From Lysobacteraceae bacterium (GTDB lineage: Bacteria > Pseudomonadota > Gammaproteobacteria > Xanthomonadales > Xanthomonadaceae): 64,000 nt of DNA. Under the pieces are notes generated by a model, which was not told the origin of the DNA, searched no databases, and saw only the letters and a program-made list of their open reading frames with translations. Numbering within the stretch: the first letter of the stretch is position 1; every line of letters starts with the position of its first letter. The position numbers were made by a program, and so were the translations under genes. The stretch covers positions 186,001-250,000 of the forward strand of contig JAEUPQ010000026.1 in assembly GCA_016789405.1 (NCBI GenBank), given 5' to 3'. Of this stretch, positions 47,706-58,636 are shown one piece after another.

Positions 47706-49045
47706 ACGCCTCGCTCGCGACCCGCATCGATCTGAACCTGTTGAACTGGAATGCGCTGGACGAACAGGGGCGCCGCGATGCGCTCCGGCGTGCGACCCAG
47801 GATTCCGCCGCTGCCGTGCGCCTCGGAGTGGGCAAGATCATCGCCCGCGTTCGCCTCGAGGGCGATGCGGCGTTGCGCAAATACTCGCGCTTGCTCGACC
47901 GTGCCGCATTGGATGTCTTTTCGGTCGGCGAGGCCGAGTTCGACGCCGCCGACGCGTCGCTCGATCCCGCATTGAAGGCAGCGATCATCGACGCGGCCGA
48001 ACGCATCGAGGCCTTCCACCGCGACAGCGGCATGCTCGAATACGCGGTCGAAACCGCCGAAGGCGTCGAATGCCGGCGCATCGTGCGTCCGATCGAGCGC
48101 GTCGGCCTGTACATTCCGGCGGGCAGCGCGCCCCTGCCGTCGACGATGCTGATGCTGGGCGTGCCCGCGCGCATCGCGGGGTGTCGCGAAGTCGTGGTGT
48201 GCACGCCGCCGCGCGCCGATGGCACCGCCGATCCCACCGTGCTGTTCGCGGCACGTCGCTGCGGCGCGACCCGCGTGTTCAAGCTTGGCGGGGCGCAGGC
48301 CATCGCCGCGATGGCGATCGGCACCGACAGCGTGCCGGCCTGCGACAAGCTGTTCGGACCGGGCAATGCCTGGGTCACCGAAGCCAAGCGCCAGGTGTCC
48401 ACGGTCGAAGGTGGTCCGGCCATCGACATGCCGGCCGGTCCGTCGGAAGTCCTGGTGATCGCCGACAGCGGCGCCAACCCGGCGTTCGTCGCCGCCGACC
48501 TGCTGTCGCAGGCGGAACATGGCCCGGATTCCCAGGTGATCCTGCTGAGCGACTGTCCGACGCTGATCGCGCGCACCGCCGCCGAACTGGCCGCGCAGCT
48601 GTCGCGCCTGCCGCGCGAGGCCATCGCACGCGAGGCGCTGTCGCGTTCGCGCCTGATCCGCGTTGCGTCGATCGACGAAGCGTTCGACGTGAGCAATCGC
48701 TACGCACCGGAGCACCTCATCCTCGCGCTGCGCGAGCCGGATCCGTGGCTGGATCGCGTGCAGGCCGCAGGCTCCGTGTTCCTCGGCGATTACGCCGCGG
48801 AAGCCTTGGGCGATTACTGCAGCGGCACCAACCACGTGCTGCCGACCGGCGGCGCATCGCGCGCGTGGAGCGGCCTGTCGGTCTCGAGCTTCCAGACCGC
48901 GATCAGCGTGCAGAAGGTCTCGCGCGCCGGCCTGCGCCGCATCGGCCCGAGCGCGGTGCGCATCGCCGAAGCCGAAGGCCTGCAGGCGCACGCCAGTGCG
49001 GTCAGCCTGCGCATCGCGTCGCTGCAAGCGGACGGCGCGCCATGA
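47702..49045 (+). CDS. hisD: Histidinol dehydrogenase
   Basis: Zn-dependent two-step oxidation of histidinol to histidine. 447 residues. [70 protein letters not shown], and [10 protein letters not shown] with catalytic His. Confidence 0.96.
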   Translation: MNASLATRIDLNLLNWNALDEQGRRDALRRATQDSAAAVRLGVGKIIARVRLEGDAALRKYSRLLDRAALDVFSVGEAEFDAADASLDPALKAAIIDAAERIEAFHRDSGMLEYAVETAEGVECRRIVRPIERVGLYIPAGSAPLPSTMLMLGVPARIAGCREVVVCTPPRADGTADPTVLFAARRCGATRVFKLGGAQAIAAMAIGTDSVPACDKLFGPGNAWVTEAKRQVSTVEGGPAIDMPAGPSEVLVIADSGANPAFVAADLLSQAEHGPDSQVILLSDCPTLIARTAAELAAQLSRLPREAIAREALSRSRLIRVASIDEAFDVSNRYAPEHLILALREPDPWLDRVQAAGSVFLGDYAAEALGDYCSGTNHVLPTGGASRAWSGLSVSSFQTAISVQKVSRAGLRRIGPSAVRIAEAEGLQAHASAVSLRIASLQADGAP

Positions 49046-50166
49046 CGTCGCCTTTCGCCACGCTGCCCAAGCCCGGGGTGATCGACCTCGTGCGCGAGGA
49101 TCTGCGCGCGTTCGCCGGCTATTCGTCGGCGCGCAGCCACAAGGTCGATGGCTCGATCTGGCTCAACGCCAACGAGTCGCCCTGGAACAATCCCGCCGAC
49201 GGCGATGGCGACGTGCGTCGCTATCCGCAGCCGCAACCGGAGGCGCTGCGCGCCGCGCTCGCCGGCTTGTATGGCATGAAGCCCGAGCAGTTGCTGATCG
49301 GGCGCGGCAGCGACGAGGCCATCGATCTGCTGGTCCGTGCGCTGTGTCGCGCCGAGCGCGATGCGGTGGTGATCGCGCCGCCGGTGTTCGGCATGTACGC
49401 GGTGTGCGCGCGGCTGCAGAACGCGCCGCTGGTCGAAGCGCCGCTGATCGAGCGCAACGATGCCTGGGTGACCGACCTCGCCGCGATCCGCGACCTGGCG
49501 ACGGCGCGGCGCGCGAAGCTGGTGTTCCTGTGCTCGCCGGGCAATCCCACCGGCGAACTGATCACGCTCTCGGCGATCCGCGCGCTGGCGCAGTCGCTCG
49601 CCGGTCGCGCGCTGGTGGTGGTCGACGAGGCCTACATCGAATACGCCGATGCGCCCTCTGCCGCCACGCTGATCGACGACTATCCGAACGTCGCCGTGCT
49701 GCGCACGCTGTCGAAACTGCACGCACTGGCGGGCGCGCGCATCGGCTGCCTGCTCGCCGATCCGACCCTGATCGAGGTGCTGCGTCGCTGCCAGGCACCC
49801 TATCCGGTGCCTGCGCCCTGCGCGGAGCTGGCCCTGCGTGCGCTCGAACCCGAGGCCGTGGCCGAAGCGCAGCGTCGCGCCGCGGTCGTGCGCGCCGAGC
49901 GCGAGCGCATGTTCGCCGCCCTGCAGGCGCTGCCCGGCGTGCGTCGCGTGTATCGCAGCGCCGGCAACTTCCTGCTCGCGCGTTTCGACAATGCCGAAGC
50001 GGTCTACCAGAACCTGCTCGCGGCCGGCGTGGTGGTTCGCGACATGCGTGCGACACAGGGCCTGGGCGACGCCTTGCGCATCACACTGGGGCAGCCCGGG
50101 GAAAACGAAGCGGTCTTCGCCGCGCTGGCGCCATCCGGAGGCCTGACCACCGAGGCCGCGGCATGA
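49042..50166 (+). CDS. hisC: Histidinol-phosphate aminotransferase
   Basis: PLP enzyme of 374 residues. [46 protein letters not shown], and [14 protein letters not shown] with the PLP lysine. ATGA overlaps at both ends. Confidence 0.95.
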   Translation: MTSPFATLPKPGVIDLVREDLRAFAGYSSARSHKVDGSIWLNANESPWNNPADGDGDVRRYPQPQPEALRAALAGLYGMKPEQLLIGRGSDEAIDLLVRALCRAERDAVVIAPPVFGMYAVCARLQNAPLVEAPLIERNDAWVTDLAAIRDLATARRAKLVFLCSPGNPTGELITLSAIRALAQSLAGRALVVVDEAYIEYADAPSAATLIDDYPNVAVLRTLSKLHALAGARIGCLLADPTLIEVLRRCQAPYPVPAPCAELALRALEPEAVAEAQRRAAVVRAERERMFAALQALPGVRRVYRSAGNFLLARFDNAEAVYQNLLAAGVVVRDMRATQGLGDALRITLGQPGENEAVFAALAPSGGLTTEAAA

Positions 50167-51245
50167 GTGGTGGCGCGCCGATCCTGTTCGTCGATCGCGA
50201 CGGCACCCTGATCCTCGAGCCCGAGGATTTCCAGATCGACAGCTACGCCAAGCTGGCGTTCGTCGATGGCGTGATCCCGGCGATGCTGAAGCTGCGCGAC
50301 GCGGGCTACCAGTTCGTCATGGTGACCAACCAGGACGGCCTGGGGACCGCATCGTATCCGCAGGAGACCTTCGACGGCCCGCATGCGCTGATGATGCAGG
50401 TGTTCGAGAGCCAGGGTATCCGCTTTCGCGACGTGCTGATCGACCGCAGCTTCCCGCACGAGAACGCGCCGACGCGCAAACCGCAGCTCGGGCTGGTGCA
50501 GCCGATGCTCCGCGATCGCGGCATCGACTGGTCGCGATCGGCGATGGTCGGCGACCGCGAGACCGACGTGCAGTTCGCAGAGAACCTCGGCATCCGCGCG
50601 TTCAAGCTGAAGTCGCCGCAATTCGGCGATGGCGTCGACTGGGCGCACATCGCGCACGTGCTGGCCGATGCGCCGCGCACCGCGAGCGTCGTGCGAAGGA
50701 CGAAGGAGACGAACATCCGCGTCGAAATCGACCTCGACCGCGAGGCCGATCCGGTGGTGAAGACCGGGCTGGGTTTCTTCGACCACATGCTGGAGCAGAT
50801 CGGCAAGCACGGCGGTTTCGCGCTGCGCCTCGACTGCGACGGCGACCTGCACATCGACGAGCACCACACCGTCGAGGACTGCGCGCTGGCCCTGGGCCAG
50901 GCCCTGCGCCAGGCGCTGGGCGACAAGAAGGGCATCGCGCGCTACGGGTTCACGCTGCCGATGGACGAAGCGCAGGCCAGCGCCGCGCTGGACTGGTCGG
51001 GTCGACCGTATTTCGTGTTCGAAGGCGAATTCAAGCGCGAATCGGTGGGCCAGCTCGCCACAGAGCTGGTGCCGCACTTCTTCCGTTCGCTGTGCGAGAC
51101 CGCCGGCCTGAACCTGCACCTGAGCGTGCGCGGCGACAACGATCACCACAAGGTCGAAGCCTGCTTCAAGGTGCTGGCGCGCGCGCTGCGCCAGTCCATC
51201 AAGCGCGAAGGCGATGCCTTGCCGAGCACCAAGGGGGCGCTGTGA
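50163..51245 (+). CDS. hisB: Bifunctional histidinol-phosphatase / imidazoleglycerol-phosphate dehydratase
   Basis: 360 residues. N-terminal HAD phosphatase (FVDRDGTLI, Asp11 and Asp13) and C-terminal IGPD (about 170-360; [35 protein letters not shown]). The enteric phosphatase has a Cys3His zinc loop; here it reads [13 protein letters not shown], keeping His but no Cys, so that zinc site is probably absent. Confidence 0.95.
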   Translation: MSGGAPILFVDRDGTLILEPEDFQIDSYAKLAFVDGVIPAMLKLRDAGYQFVMVTNQDGLGTASYPQETFDGPHALMMQVFESQGIRFRDVLIDRSFPHENAPTRKPQLGLVQPMLRDRGIDWSRSAMVGDRETDVQFAENLGIRAFKLKSPQFGDGVDWAHIAHVLADAPRTASVVRRTKETNIRVEIDLDREADPVVKTGLGFFDHMLEQIGKHGGFALRLDCDGDLHIDEHHTVEDCALALGQALRQALGDKKGIARYGFTLPMDEAQASAALDWSGRPYFVFEGEFKRESVGQLATELVPHFFRSLCETAGLNLHLSVRGDNDHHKVEACFKVLARALRQSIKREGDALPSTKGAL

Positions 51246-51892
51246 GTGCTGTGGTATCGGCAGGTGAAGACCTCGCGCTGATCGATGCGGGTGGTGCGAA
51301 CCTCGGCTCGGTGCGCTACGCGCTGGCCCGGCTCGGCGTGCAGCCGCGCCTGGTGCGCGATGCCGACGAGCTCGGCGATCCGGCGCGCGTGATCCTCCCC
51401 GGCGTGGGGGCGGCCGGCGCCGCGATGCGCCTCCTGAACGAGCGAGGGCTGGCGGACGCGTTGCTTGCGAGCGAAGCGCCGCTGCTCGGCATCTGCCTGG
51501 GCATGCAACTGCTGTTCGAGTCATCGGAAGAGGGCGATGTCGAGTGCCTCGGCCTGATTCCCGGGCGCGTGCTGCGCATGTCGGGTGGCCCGGGGCTGCG
51601 CGTGCCGCACATGGGCTGGAATCGCCTGGAATGGCGAGCACTGGCTTCGGACGGTGCGACCGACGACGCGCGTGGCGTCCTGTTCGACGGCATCGACGAC
51701 GGTGCGCATGCCTACTTCGTCCATGGCTACGCGGTGCCGGTGCTCGGCTGCACCGTCGCGGCGTGCACGCATGGCCAGTCGTTCTCGGCCGTGGTCGCGC
51801 AGGGGCGCCGCTACGGCATGCAGTTCCACCCCGAGCGCTCTTCGCAGGTCGGCCTGCGCCTGCTCGAAAACTTCCTCAAGGTGCCGGCATGA
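51242..51892 (+). CDS. hisH: Imidazole glycerol phosphate synthase glutaminase subunit
   Basis: 216 residues, GTG start overlapping the hisB stop. Class I GATase with [11 protein letters not shown], nucleophile Cys in [13 protein letters not shown], and His/Glu in [21 protein letters not shown]. Partner of HisF. Confidence 0.94.
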   Translation: MSAVVSAGEDLALIDAGGANLGSVRYALARLGVQPRLVRDADELGDPARVILPGVGAAGAAMRLLNERGLADALLASEAPLLGICLGMQLLFESSEEGDVECLGLIPGRVLRMSGGPGLRVPHMGWNRLEWRALASDGATDDARGVLFDGIDDGAHAYFVHGYAVPVLGCTVAACTHGQSFSAVVAQGRRYGMQFHPERSSQVGLRLLENFLKVPA

Positions 51893-52680
51893 GTTCCGTC
51901 GTGTCCTCCAATTCCCCGACGTTCCTCGCATCCGCACCCGTCGATGCCGGGTTCGTGGCGTATCCCGCCATCGACGTGCGCGGCGGTCGCGTGGTGCGCC
52001 TGCGCCAGGGCGACTACGCGCAGGAAACCACTTACGCCGACGATCCGTTCGCGGTCGCGATGCGCTATGCCGATGCCGGTGCGCGCTGGCTGCACCTGGT
52101 CGACCTCGACGCTGCGCGCGATGGTGGCTACACGCTCGCGCCGCTGCTGCGACGCATTGCCGCCGATGGGCGCCTGCGCGTGCAGACCGGCGGAGGCGTG
52201 CGCGACGAAGGCGCGGTGGAAACGATGCTGTCGCAGGGGGCGGCGCGCGTGGTGGTCGGCTCGCTGGCGGTGCGCGAACCCGCGCTCGTGTCCACGTGGC
52301 TGCAGCGCTACGGCGTGGAGCGCATCACCATCGCGCTCGATACGCGCCAGGATGCCGACGGTGCCTGGCAACTGCCCGTGCATGGCTGGACCGAAAACGC
52401 CGGACTCGATCTCGGCGCCTGCCTCGACCTGTATCGCGATGCCGGCGCGCGCCACCTGCTGTGCACCGACATCGCGCGCGACGGCATGCTGCAGGGCCCG
52501 AATCTCGATCTCTACCGGCTGCTGGTCGCGCGCAACGACGGCTTCCTCGTGCAGGCCAGCGGCGGTGTCCGCGATGTCGCCGACATCGTGGCCTCGCGCG
52601 AGGCCGGCTGCGCAGGCGCGGTGCTCGGTCGCGCGCTGCTCGAAGGCCGCTTCGACCTCGCGGAGGCGCTGGCATGCTGA
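51889..52680 (+). CDS. hisA: ProFAR isomerase HisA
   Basis: (beta-alpha)8 barrel isomerase, 263 residues. [59 protein letters not shown]. About 20 extra residues at the N-terminus ([12 protein letters not shown]...) before the barrel. Confidence 0.95.
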   Translation: MSSVVSSNSPTFLASAPVDAGFVAYPAIDVRGGRVVRLRQGDYAQETTYADDPFAVAMRYADAGARWLHLVDLDAARDGGYTLAPLLRRIAADGRLRVQTGGGVRDEGAVETMLSQGAARVVVGSLAVREPALVSTWLQRYGVERITIALDTRQDADGAWQLPVHGWTENAGLDLGACLDLYRDAGARHLLCTDIARDGMLQGPNLDLYRLLVARNDGFLVQASGGVRDVADIVASREAGCAGAVLGRALLEGRFDLAEALAC

Positions 52681-53444
52681 GCGTGCGCATCGTGCCCTGC
52701 CTGGACGTGCGCGACGGCCGCGTGGTGAAGGGCGTGCGCTTCCGCGACCACGTCGACATGGGCGACATCGTCGAGCTGGCCCGCCGCTATCGCGATGAAG
52801 GCGCGGACGAACTGGTGTTCTACGACATCGGCGCGAGCCCGGACGGGCGCGCGGTCGACGTCGGCTGGGTCGAGCGCGTCGCGTCCGAAATCGATATCCC
52901 GTTCTGCGTCGCCGGCGGCATCCGCAGCGTCGACGTCGCGCGCGCTGTGCTGCTGGCAGGGGCCGACAAGGTGTCGGTCAACACGCCTGCGCTGGAGCGT
53001 CCGGCGCTGATCTCCGAGATCGCGGACGCCTACGGCAGCCAGTGCGTGGTCGTCGGCATCGACTCGGTGCGCGACGCCGATGGCGTTTGGCGCGTGCGCA
53101 GCCACACCGGCGACCCGGACCGGACGAGGGCGCCTGGCAAGGCCACGCTGGACTGGGTGCGCGAGGCGCAGGCGCTGGGTGCGGGCGAGATCGTGCTCAA
53201 CTGCATGGACAGCGACGGCGTGCGCAAGGGGTACGATATCGAGCAGCTGAAGGCGGTGCGCGCGATCTGCGGCGTGCCGCTGGTCGCCTCGGGCGGCGCG
53301 GGCACGGTCGCGCATTTCGTCGACGCGTTCCGCGAGGCCGATGTCGACGCGGCCCTGGCCGCCAGCGTCTTCCATTCCGGGGCGATCGCGATCCCGGACC
53401 TCAAGCGCGAACTGGATGCCGCAGGCATCGAGGTGAGACGGTGA
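52674..53444 (+). CDS. hisF: Imidazole glycerol phosphate synthase cyclase subunit
   Basis: 256 residues. [69 protein letters not shown] (catalytic Asp) and [12 protein letters not shown]. Overlaps hisA by 7 nt. Confidence 0.96.
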   Translation: MLSVRIVPCLDVRDGRVVKGVRFRDHVDMGDIVELARRYRDEGADELVFYDIGASPDGRAVDVGWVERVASEIDIPFCVAGGIRSVDVARAVLLAGADKVSVNTPALERPALISEIADAYGSQCVVVGIDSVRDADGVWRVRSHTGDPDRTRAPGKATLDWVREAQALGAGEIVLNCMDSDGVRKGYDIEQLKAVRAICGVPLVASGGAGTVAHFVDAFREADVDAALAASVFHSGAIAIPDLKRELDAAGIEVRR

Positions 53445-54073
53445 AGGGACACAAGGACGAGATCAGGATCGCCGCGGCACTGGACGCCGACACCCTGGCC
53501 TGGGACAAGCAGGATGGCCTGCTGCCGGTGGTCGTGCAGGACGCCGACACGCGCCGCGTGCTGATGGTCGGCTACATGAACCGCGAGGCGTTGCAGGTCA
53601 CGCTCGACAGCGGCAACGTCACCTTCTTCAGCCGCAGCAAGCAGCGGCTGTGGACCAAGGGCGAGAGCAGCGGCAACGTGCTGGCGATGGTGGCCATCGA
53701 AGCAGACTGCGATCGCGACACCTTGCTTGTGCAGTCGCGCCCGCGCGGGCCGACCTGCCACCTGGGCACGACGAGCTGTTTCCCGTCCGCGCCCGGCGAC
53801 GTGCTGGGCGGGCTGCAGGCCCTGATCCGTACCCGCGATGCAGAACGTCCCGCAGGCAGCTACACCACGAAGCTGTTCGAGGCAGGGATCAAGCGCATCG
53901 CGCAGAAGGTCGGCGAGGAAGGGCTGGAGACCGCGCTCGCGGCCGTGGCCGAAGAGGATGGTCCGCTGCTCGGCGAAGCCGCCGACCTGCTGTACCACCT
54001 CGTCGTGTTGCTGCAGGCACGCGGGCTGTCGCTCGCCGACGCCCTGAAGGTGCTGGAGCAGCGACAGCGCTGA
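53441..54073 (+). CDS. hisIE: Bifunctional PR-AMP cyclohydrolase / PR-ATP pyrophosphatase
   Basis: 210 residues, GTG start overlapping hisF. HisI half ([66 protein letters not shown] with zinc Cys/His) and HisE half from about residue 125 ([34 protein letters not shown]). Last gene of the his operon. Confidence 0.95.
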   Translation: MKGHKDEIRIAAALDADTLAWDKQDGLLPVVVQDADTRRVLMVGYMNREALQVTLDSGNVTFFSRSKQRLWTKGESSGNVLAMVAIEADCDRDTLLVQSRPRGPTCHLGTTSCFPSAPGDVLGGLQALIRTRDAERPAGSYTTKLFEAGIKRIAQKVGEEGLETALAAVAEEDGPLLGEAADLLYHLVVLLQARGLSLADALKVLEQRQR

Positions 54074-54091
54074 GCCGGCGCGACCGCTCCA

Positions 54092-54118
54092 CCCGGCCCC
54101 GGACCGGCCGGGACCGGG
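54092..54118. terminator. GC-rich hairpin after hisIE
   Basis: 11-bp inverted repeat (54092-54102 with 54108-54118, one C-A mismatch) and a five-base loop. No T tract follows; instead there is a G-rich run. May terminate or pause transcription. Confidence 0.45.
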
Positions 54119-54138
54119 GGGCGGGACTGGGGGTGGGG
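54116..54138 (+). other. Potential G-quadruplex sequence
   Basis: Four G tracts (6, 3, 5 and 4 G) separated by loops of 1, 3 and 1 bases, on the coding strand 43 nt after the hisIE stop. Meets the usual G3+N1-7 rule. Folding in vivo is not shown. Confidence 0.55.
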
Positions 54139-54247
54139 CGGCGCAATCCAATAGGCCATCGGTCATGGCGGCGTGCGTCATGGGACTTTGCTAGATTGCG
54201 GCTCGCCCGCCGCATTGCGGCATCCGTCACCCTTCAAGGAGTTCCGC

Positions 54248-54895
54248 GTGTTCAAGAAACTCGCCGCCGAAGCCCTCGGCATGAGCGACATCGGCATCAT
54301 CATTTCCCCGGCCGACTACGACAAGGTCGACGCGGACGACTACCTGTTCCACGAAGATGGCGAGAAGATCTTCTTCCTGATCAAGTCGAAGAAGGATGAG
54401 TACTGCTTCACCAACCTCGCCCTGATCCACGTCGACGGCGATTCGGCGGTGTCCAGCAAGCGCATGATCAAGCGTTACGAGTACGCGAACCAGCGCGTTG
54501 GCTACGTCGCCATCGAAACCGCCGGCACCCTGGACATGGACGTCGAGCTGAAGTTCTCGCTCGGCGAATCGGCCTTCAGCATCGACATCAAGAAGAGCTT
54601 CATCGAGCAGCTGAAGGATATCTACAAGGCGCTGATCGCCATCGGCCGCCAGCAGGTCCGCGACAACATCTCCCGCGAGAACGCGGTGCGCACGCTGGAC
54701 GCGATGGGCGGCATGCTGAAACTCAACAACCTGGCCGGCGAGGCCGCGGTCGTCGGGCACTTCAACGCCGTGCTCGACAACCTCAACGCCGCCGTGCTGG
54801 ACCGCCACACCACGCGCGACTACACCCGCGTGTTCGAGCGCTACATCCACAACATCACCACCACGAACGCACCGCCGCCGCTGCCCGGCGCGTGA
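54248..54895 (+). CDS. Bacterial PH-domain protein (YvbH-like)
   Basis: 215 residues, GTG start 6 nt after AAGGAG. The N-terminal part (FHEDGEKIFFLIKSKKDEYCFTNLALIHVDGDSAVSSKRMIKRYEY) matches the bacterial PH domain bPH_1; the C-terminal half (about 120-205) is helical with NISRENAVRTLDAMGGML as in YvbH-like extensions. Predicted to be cytosolic; function unknown. Confidence 0.8.
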   Translation: MFKKLAAEALGMSDIGIIISPADYDKVDADDYLFHEDGEKIFFLIKSKKDEYCFTNLALIHVDGDSAVSSKRMIKRYEYANQRVGYVAIETAGTLDMDVELKFSLGESAFSIDIKKSFIEQLKDIYKALIAIGRQQVRDNISRENAVRTLDAMGGMLKLNNLAGEAAVVGHFNAVLDNLNAAVLDRHTTRDYTRVFERYIHNITTTNAPPPLPGA

Positions 54896-54919
54896 TGCGC
54901 TGAAGATGTTGCGTGACCG

Positions 54920-54950
54920 AAGGCCGGTGCGACGTTGTCGCGCCGGCCTT
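54920..54950. terminator. Hairpin between PH-domain gene and cyclase gene
   Basis: 14-bp stem (54920-54933 with 54937-54950, one G-U pair) with a GTT loop between convergent genes. Only a weak T run follows, so it is a plausible but not ideal terminator. Confidence 0.6.
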
Positions 54951-54997
54951 TGACATTCAGGGGTATCGCTGCCCGCGATCGGCGGGGCCAGCATGCA

Positions 54998-56827
54998 TCA
55001 CGCCGCGGTGATCGAGGTCCTGACGCAGTCGCGTCCGTTGGCCTTGGCGCTGTACAGCGCCTGGTCGGCGACCGACAGGGCCGTGTCGGAATCCACGTCC
55101 TTGCCGGCATCGATGGTGTGCACGCCGATGCTGGCGGACACGCGCAGCTTGTAGGCACCGCTGACGCAGGGCTCTTCCACCAGCTTGCGCCGCAGGGACT
55201 CGGCCACGTTCACCGCCGCGCGCAGGTCGTGGTCGGGCAGGACCACCACGAATTCCTCGCCGCCGAAGCGTGCCAGCAGCGACGTTTCCTGCGCGCGCAG
55301 GACCTGGCCGATGCGCTGCGCGGCCCAGCGCAGGCAGTCGTCGCCGACGAGGTGGCCGTACTTGTCGTTGATCGACTTGAAGTGGTCGAGGTCGATCATC
55401 AGCAGCGACACCGGGCGCCGGTCTTCGCGGCCTTCGACGAGCAGGCGCTCGAAGGTTTCGTGGAAATGGCTGCGGTTGTAGAGGCCGGTCAGGCCGTCGC
55501 GGCGGCTGGAATCGCGCAGCCGGCGGTGGGCATCCTCGAGCTGCATCAGCGCGCTGCGCACTTCCTGGGTACGCTGCGCGACCTTGCGTTCGAGCTGCAT
55601 GTTCGCCTCGGCGGCGATGCGCTCGTTCTCGTTGCGCAGCGAGGCATAGCGGTAGCTCAACGCGATCGACAGCAGCAGCATCTCCAGCGCCGAGCCGATC
55701 TGCACGCCGTACTCGGTGACCATGTTCTTGGGCACAAGGCCGAAGGCCAGTGCGGCAATGGCGGCGGTACCGGCGAGGAACAGCGACCAGGCGATGAGGA
55801 AGAGCTTGGCCGGGCCATAGCCCTGCCGCAGCACGACGATGCTCGAGAACGCGACCCACAGCACGCTGAGGATCACCGCCCGCGTCGCCCAGGGCGTGGC
55901 CACGCGATAGGGCAGGAACAGCGACGCGATGCCCAGCGCCGTGAACAGCGCGATGAGCACCAGGCTGCCGCGGTTGCCCAGGGGGTAGCGTTTCGGCAGT
56001 TCCAGGAAGATGCGCGTGAACTGCTGCATCGCGATCAGTGCGAGGCAGATGGTCAGTGGCACGGCGACATTGGCCATCCACGTCCAGTTCGGCCACAGGT
56101 ACTCGAATGCGAACCCGTTCAGCGTGAACAGCACCAGCCCGAAGGCGGTGATGTGCATCAGGTACCACGAATAGCTGGCATCACGCAGGCTGAGCCACAG
56201 CACCAGGTTGTAGACGAACAGCGCCAGCAGGATGCCGTAGTACACGCCCATCACGAACTGGTTGTCGCGCGACAGCGACGTGAACGCGGCGGGCGTGTAC
56301 AGGTCCAGCGGCACCTGCATCGAACTCTGGCTCTCGACGCGCACCAGCAGTTCCACGGGCTGGCCGATCGGCAGTTCCACGCGGAAGTTCGGATGCCGGT
56401 AGGGAATGCTGCGCGAGGCGAAGGGCAGGTAGTCGCCGCTCGCCTGGTGCGAAATGCGGCCGTCCGGGTAGCGCGCGTAGACGTCGATGCGGTCGCTGAG
56501 CGCGTAACGCTGCACCAGCATCCAGCGCGGCTCGTCGGCATGCTGGTTGACCAGGCGGACATGGAACCAGTAGGCGCCACGTTCGAAGCCGAAATTGGGT
56601 TTGCCGCCGGGCAGCGGCGCGAACTGGCCGGCCTGGGCACGACGGAAGGCATCGGCCGGAGTGTCGGTGCCGCCACGATCGTGGCGATAGGCGGTATGCG
56701 ACGCCAGGGAGGTCTGGGAGAGGCCCGGTGGCAGCACCATCGCGTCCTGTGCGGCGCGGGCGACCGGCATGTCGAGGGCGCACAGCAGCAGCGCAACGGC
56801 GCACAGCCAGATGCATCGGAACTGCAT
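54998..56827 (-). CDS. Diguanylate cyclase with 7TMR-DISM sensor
   Basis: 609 residues: signal peptide (MQFRCIWLCAVALLLCALDM), 7TMR-DISM extracellular domain (about 35-175), seven membrane helices (about 178-385), short coiled coil, then GGDEF domain (about 430-600). The active-site motif is GGEEF (RFGGEEFVVV) and DLDHFKSINDKYGH is intact, so it should make c-di-GMP. No RxxD inhibitory site was evident. ATG at 56827 follows AGGGGAG; an in-frame ATG 18 nt upstream is less likely. Confidence 0.9.
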   Translation of the reverse strand: MQFRCIWLCAVALLLCALDMPVARAAQDAMVLPPGLSQTSLASHTAYRHDRGGTDTPADAFRRAQAGQFAPLPGGKPNFGFERGAYWFHVRLVNQHADEPRWMLVQRYALSDRIDVYARYPDGRISHQASGDYLPFASRSIPYRHPNFRVELPIGQPVELLVRVESQSSMQVPLDLYTPAAFTSLSRDNQFVMGVYYGILLALFVYNLVLWLSLRDASYSWYLMHITAFGLVLFTLNGFAFEYLWPNWTWMANVAVPLTICLALIAMQQFTRIFLELPKRYPLGNRGSLVLIALFTALGIASLFLPYRVATPWATRAVILSVLWVAFSSIVVLRQGYGPAKLFLIAWSLFLAGTAAIAALAFGLVPKNMVTEYGVQIGSALEMLLLSIALSYRYASLRNENERIAAEANMQLERKVAQRTQEVRSALMQLEDAHRRLRDSSRRDGLTGLYNRSHFHETFERLLVEGREDRRPVSLLMIDLDHFKSINDKYGHLVGDDCLRWAAQRIGQVLRAQETSLLARFGGEEFVVVLPDHDLRAAVNVAESLRRKLVEEPCVSGAYKLRVSASIGVHTIDAGKDVDSDTALSVADQALYSAKANGRDCVRTSITAA

Positions 56828-57004
56828 GCGTCTCCCCTGACCCATAACCTCGGGCGATGGTAGTGCCTGGGGCCGGATTTAGCACCATCCATGCCACACC
56901 GGGCGTCGGAATCCGTGCCCTCGTCACCGTTCCGCCGGGACACCGGGATGTCGCGGATGGCCCGGCATAATGTTCGTGGACTTCGCAGGTGCAGGAGATG
57001 GCGG

Positions 57005-58636
57005 ATGAGGCGTGTCGCAATCGTGGGTTGGTCGGCGCTGCCCGTCCTGCTCGTCCTGGCCACGGCATCCGCCGCGAAGCCGCCCCGGACCGCGGCCGAG
57101 GACGCCGGTTCGGTCTCCGGCACCGTCTTCGAAGACCGGGACGGCGACGGCCGCCACGACCGCGGCGAGCCCGGGGTGCCCGGCGTCGCGGTGTCGAATG
57201 GCCGGGCGCTGGCGGTGAGCGATCGCGGCGGTCGTTACCGGTTGCCTGTCGAACCGGGTCAGACGGTCTTCGCGATCAAGCCGGCCGGCTGGCGCCATGC
57301 CTCGGGCGACCTCGCTGCGCCGGGAGCCTGGCGGCACGTGCCACAGGCCGGTGCGCCGGCACTGCGCTACGGCGGCATCCGTTCTGCCGCGACCGGAACC
57401 TTCGACATCGGCCTGCGTCGCGAACCGCCTGGCGATGGTCGTCTGGACGTCCGGGTCTTCGCTGATCCGCAGGTCAAATCCCGGGCCGTCGTGGGCTACT
57501 ACGCCCGCGATATCGTGGACAGCGTGCTGGCCGAGCCGACGCACATGGTCCGGCCGAGCCTGGGCCTGAGCCTCGGCGACATCGCCGACGATGCACTGGA
57601 CCTGTTCCCGGCGCTCAACAGCCAGACCCGGCGCATCGGCGTGCCCTGGCTGCACGTGGCCGGCAACCACGACATGGACCTGGATGCCGCGCACGACGAC
57701 GACGCGCTGCGCAGTTTCCGCGAGATCTACGGGCCGGACACCTTCGCCTGGGAAGAGCCCGAGGCCGTGTTCATCGGCCTGGACGACGTCATCCACCAGC
57801 CCGCACAGCGCCCGGTCTACATCGGTGGTTTCCGCGAGGACCAGTTCGCCTTCCTCGAGGCCTACCTGCCGCGCGTGCCGAAGGATCGTCTGGTGGTGAT
57901 CGCGCTGCACATCCCGTTGTTCGAGCCCGAGGACAAGGACACCTTCCGCGATGCCGATCGCGAGCGGCTGTTCGCGCTGCTGCGCGACTTTCCGCATGTC
58001 CTCGTGCTCAGCGGCCACAACCACGGCCAGCGCCACTGGCGGCACGGCGCGCGCACGGGCTGGCAGGGCAGCACGCTATTGCACGAGTACAACGTCGGTG
58101 CGGCCTGCGGTGCGTTCTGGAGCGGCGCGCCGGATGCCGCGGGCATTCCCGACAGCACCATGGCCGACGGCACGCCGAACGGCTATGCGAGCCTGGTGAT
58201 CGAACAGGGCGGTCGATACGCACTGGCCTGGCACGCCGCACGCGACGCGACGAACCCGGGTATCGGCCTGTTCGCACCGAAGGTGCTGCGACATGGCGCC
58301 TATCCGGCGTTCGGCGTGTTCGCCAACGTCTACATGGGCGAAGCCGACAGCCGCGTGGAGTTCCGCGTCGATGAAGGCGAATGGCGACCGATGCGTCGCG
58401 TGAGCGCGCCGGATCCGCGCCTGCTGCGCGAGAACGCGCTCGATGCCGACGCGAATGCATTGCGCGGCTACGACCGCTCGCCCGAGGCCAAGCCATCGCC
58501 GCACCTGTGGCGCGCCGATCTGCCGACGGATCTTGCCGTGGGCACGCATCGCATCGAAGTCCGCGCCTTCGACCCCTGGCGCGGCGAACTGCGCGCGCAG
58601 GGCGAATACCGTCTTCAGGAGTGGAACGTCGAATGA
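57005..58636 (+). CDS. Exported calcineurin-like phosphoesterase
   Basis: 543 residues with signal peptide (about 1-24). N-terminal SdrD-B/carboxypeptidase-regulatory-like domain (GTVFEDRDGDGRHDRGEPGVPGVAVSNG, DRGGRYRL), metallophosphatase domain (FADPQVK, SLGDIADDALD, GNHDMD, ALHIPLF, LSGHNHGQRHW), and a C-terminal MetallophosC beta domain. Substrate unknown; periplasmic. It is divergent from the diguanylate cyclase. Confidence 0.88.
   Translation: MRRVAIVGWSALPVLLVLATASAAKPPRTAAEDAGSVSGTVFEDRDGDGRHDRGEPGVPGVAVSNGRALAVSDRGGRYRLPVEPGQTVFAIKPAGWRHASGDLAAPGAWRHVPQAGAPALRYGGIRSAATGTFDIGLRREPPGDGRLDVRVFADPQVKSRAVVGYYARDIVDSVLAEPTHMVRPSLGLSLGDIADDALDLFPALNSQTRRIGVPWLHVAGNHDMDLDAAHDDDALRSFREIYGPDTFAWEEPEAVFIGLDDVIHQPAQRPVYIGGFREDQFAFLEAYLPRVPKDRLVVIALHIPLFEPEDKDTFRDADRERLFALLRDFPHVLVLSGHNHGQRHWRHGARTGWQGSTLLHEYNVGAACGAFWSGAPDAAGIPDSTMADGTPNGYASLVIEQGGRYALAWHAARDATNPGIGLFAPKVLRHGAYPAFGVFANVYMGEADSRVEFRVDEGEWRPMRRVSAPDPRLLRENALDADANALRGYDRSPEAKPSPHLWRADLPTDLAVGTHRIEVRAFDPWRGELRAQGEYRLQEWNVE

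Noticed and set aside
54935-56863. 642-codon plus-strand frame
   Set aside because: Antisense to the diguanylate cyclase, which has complete domains.
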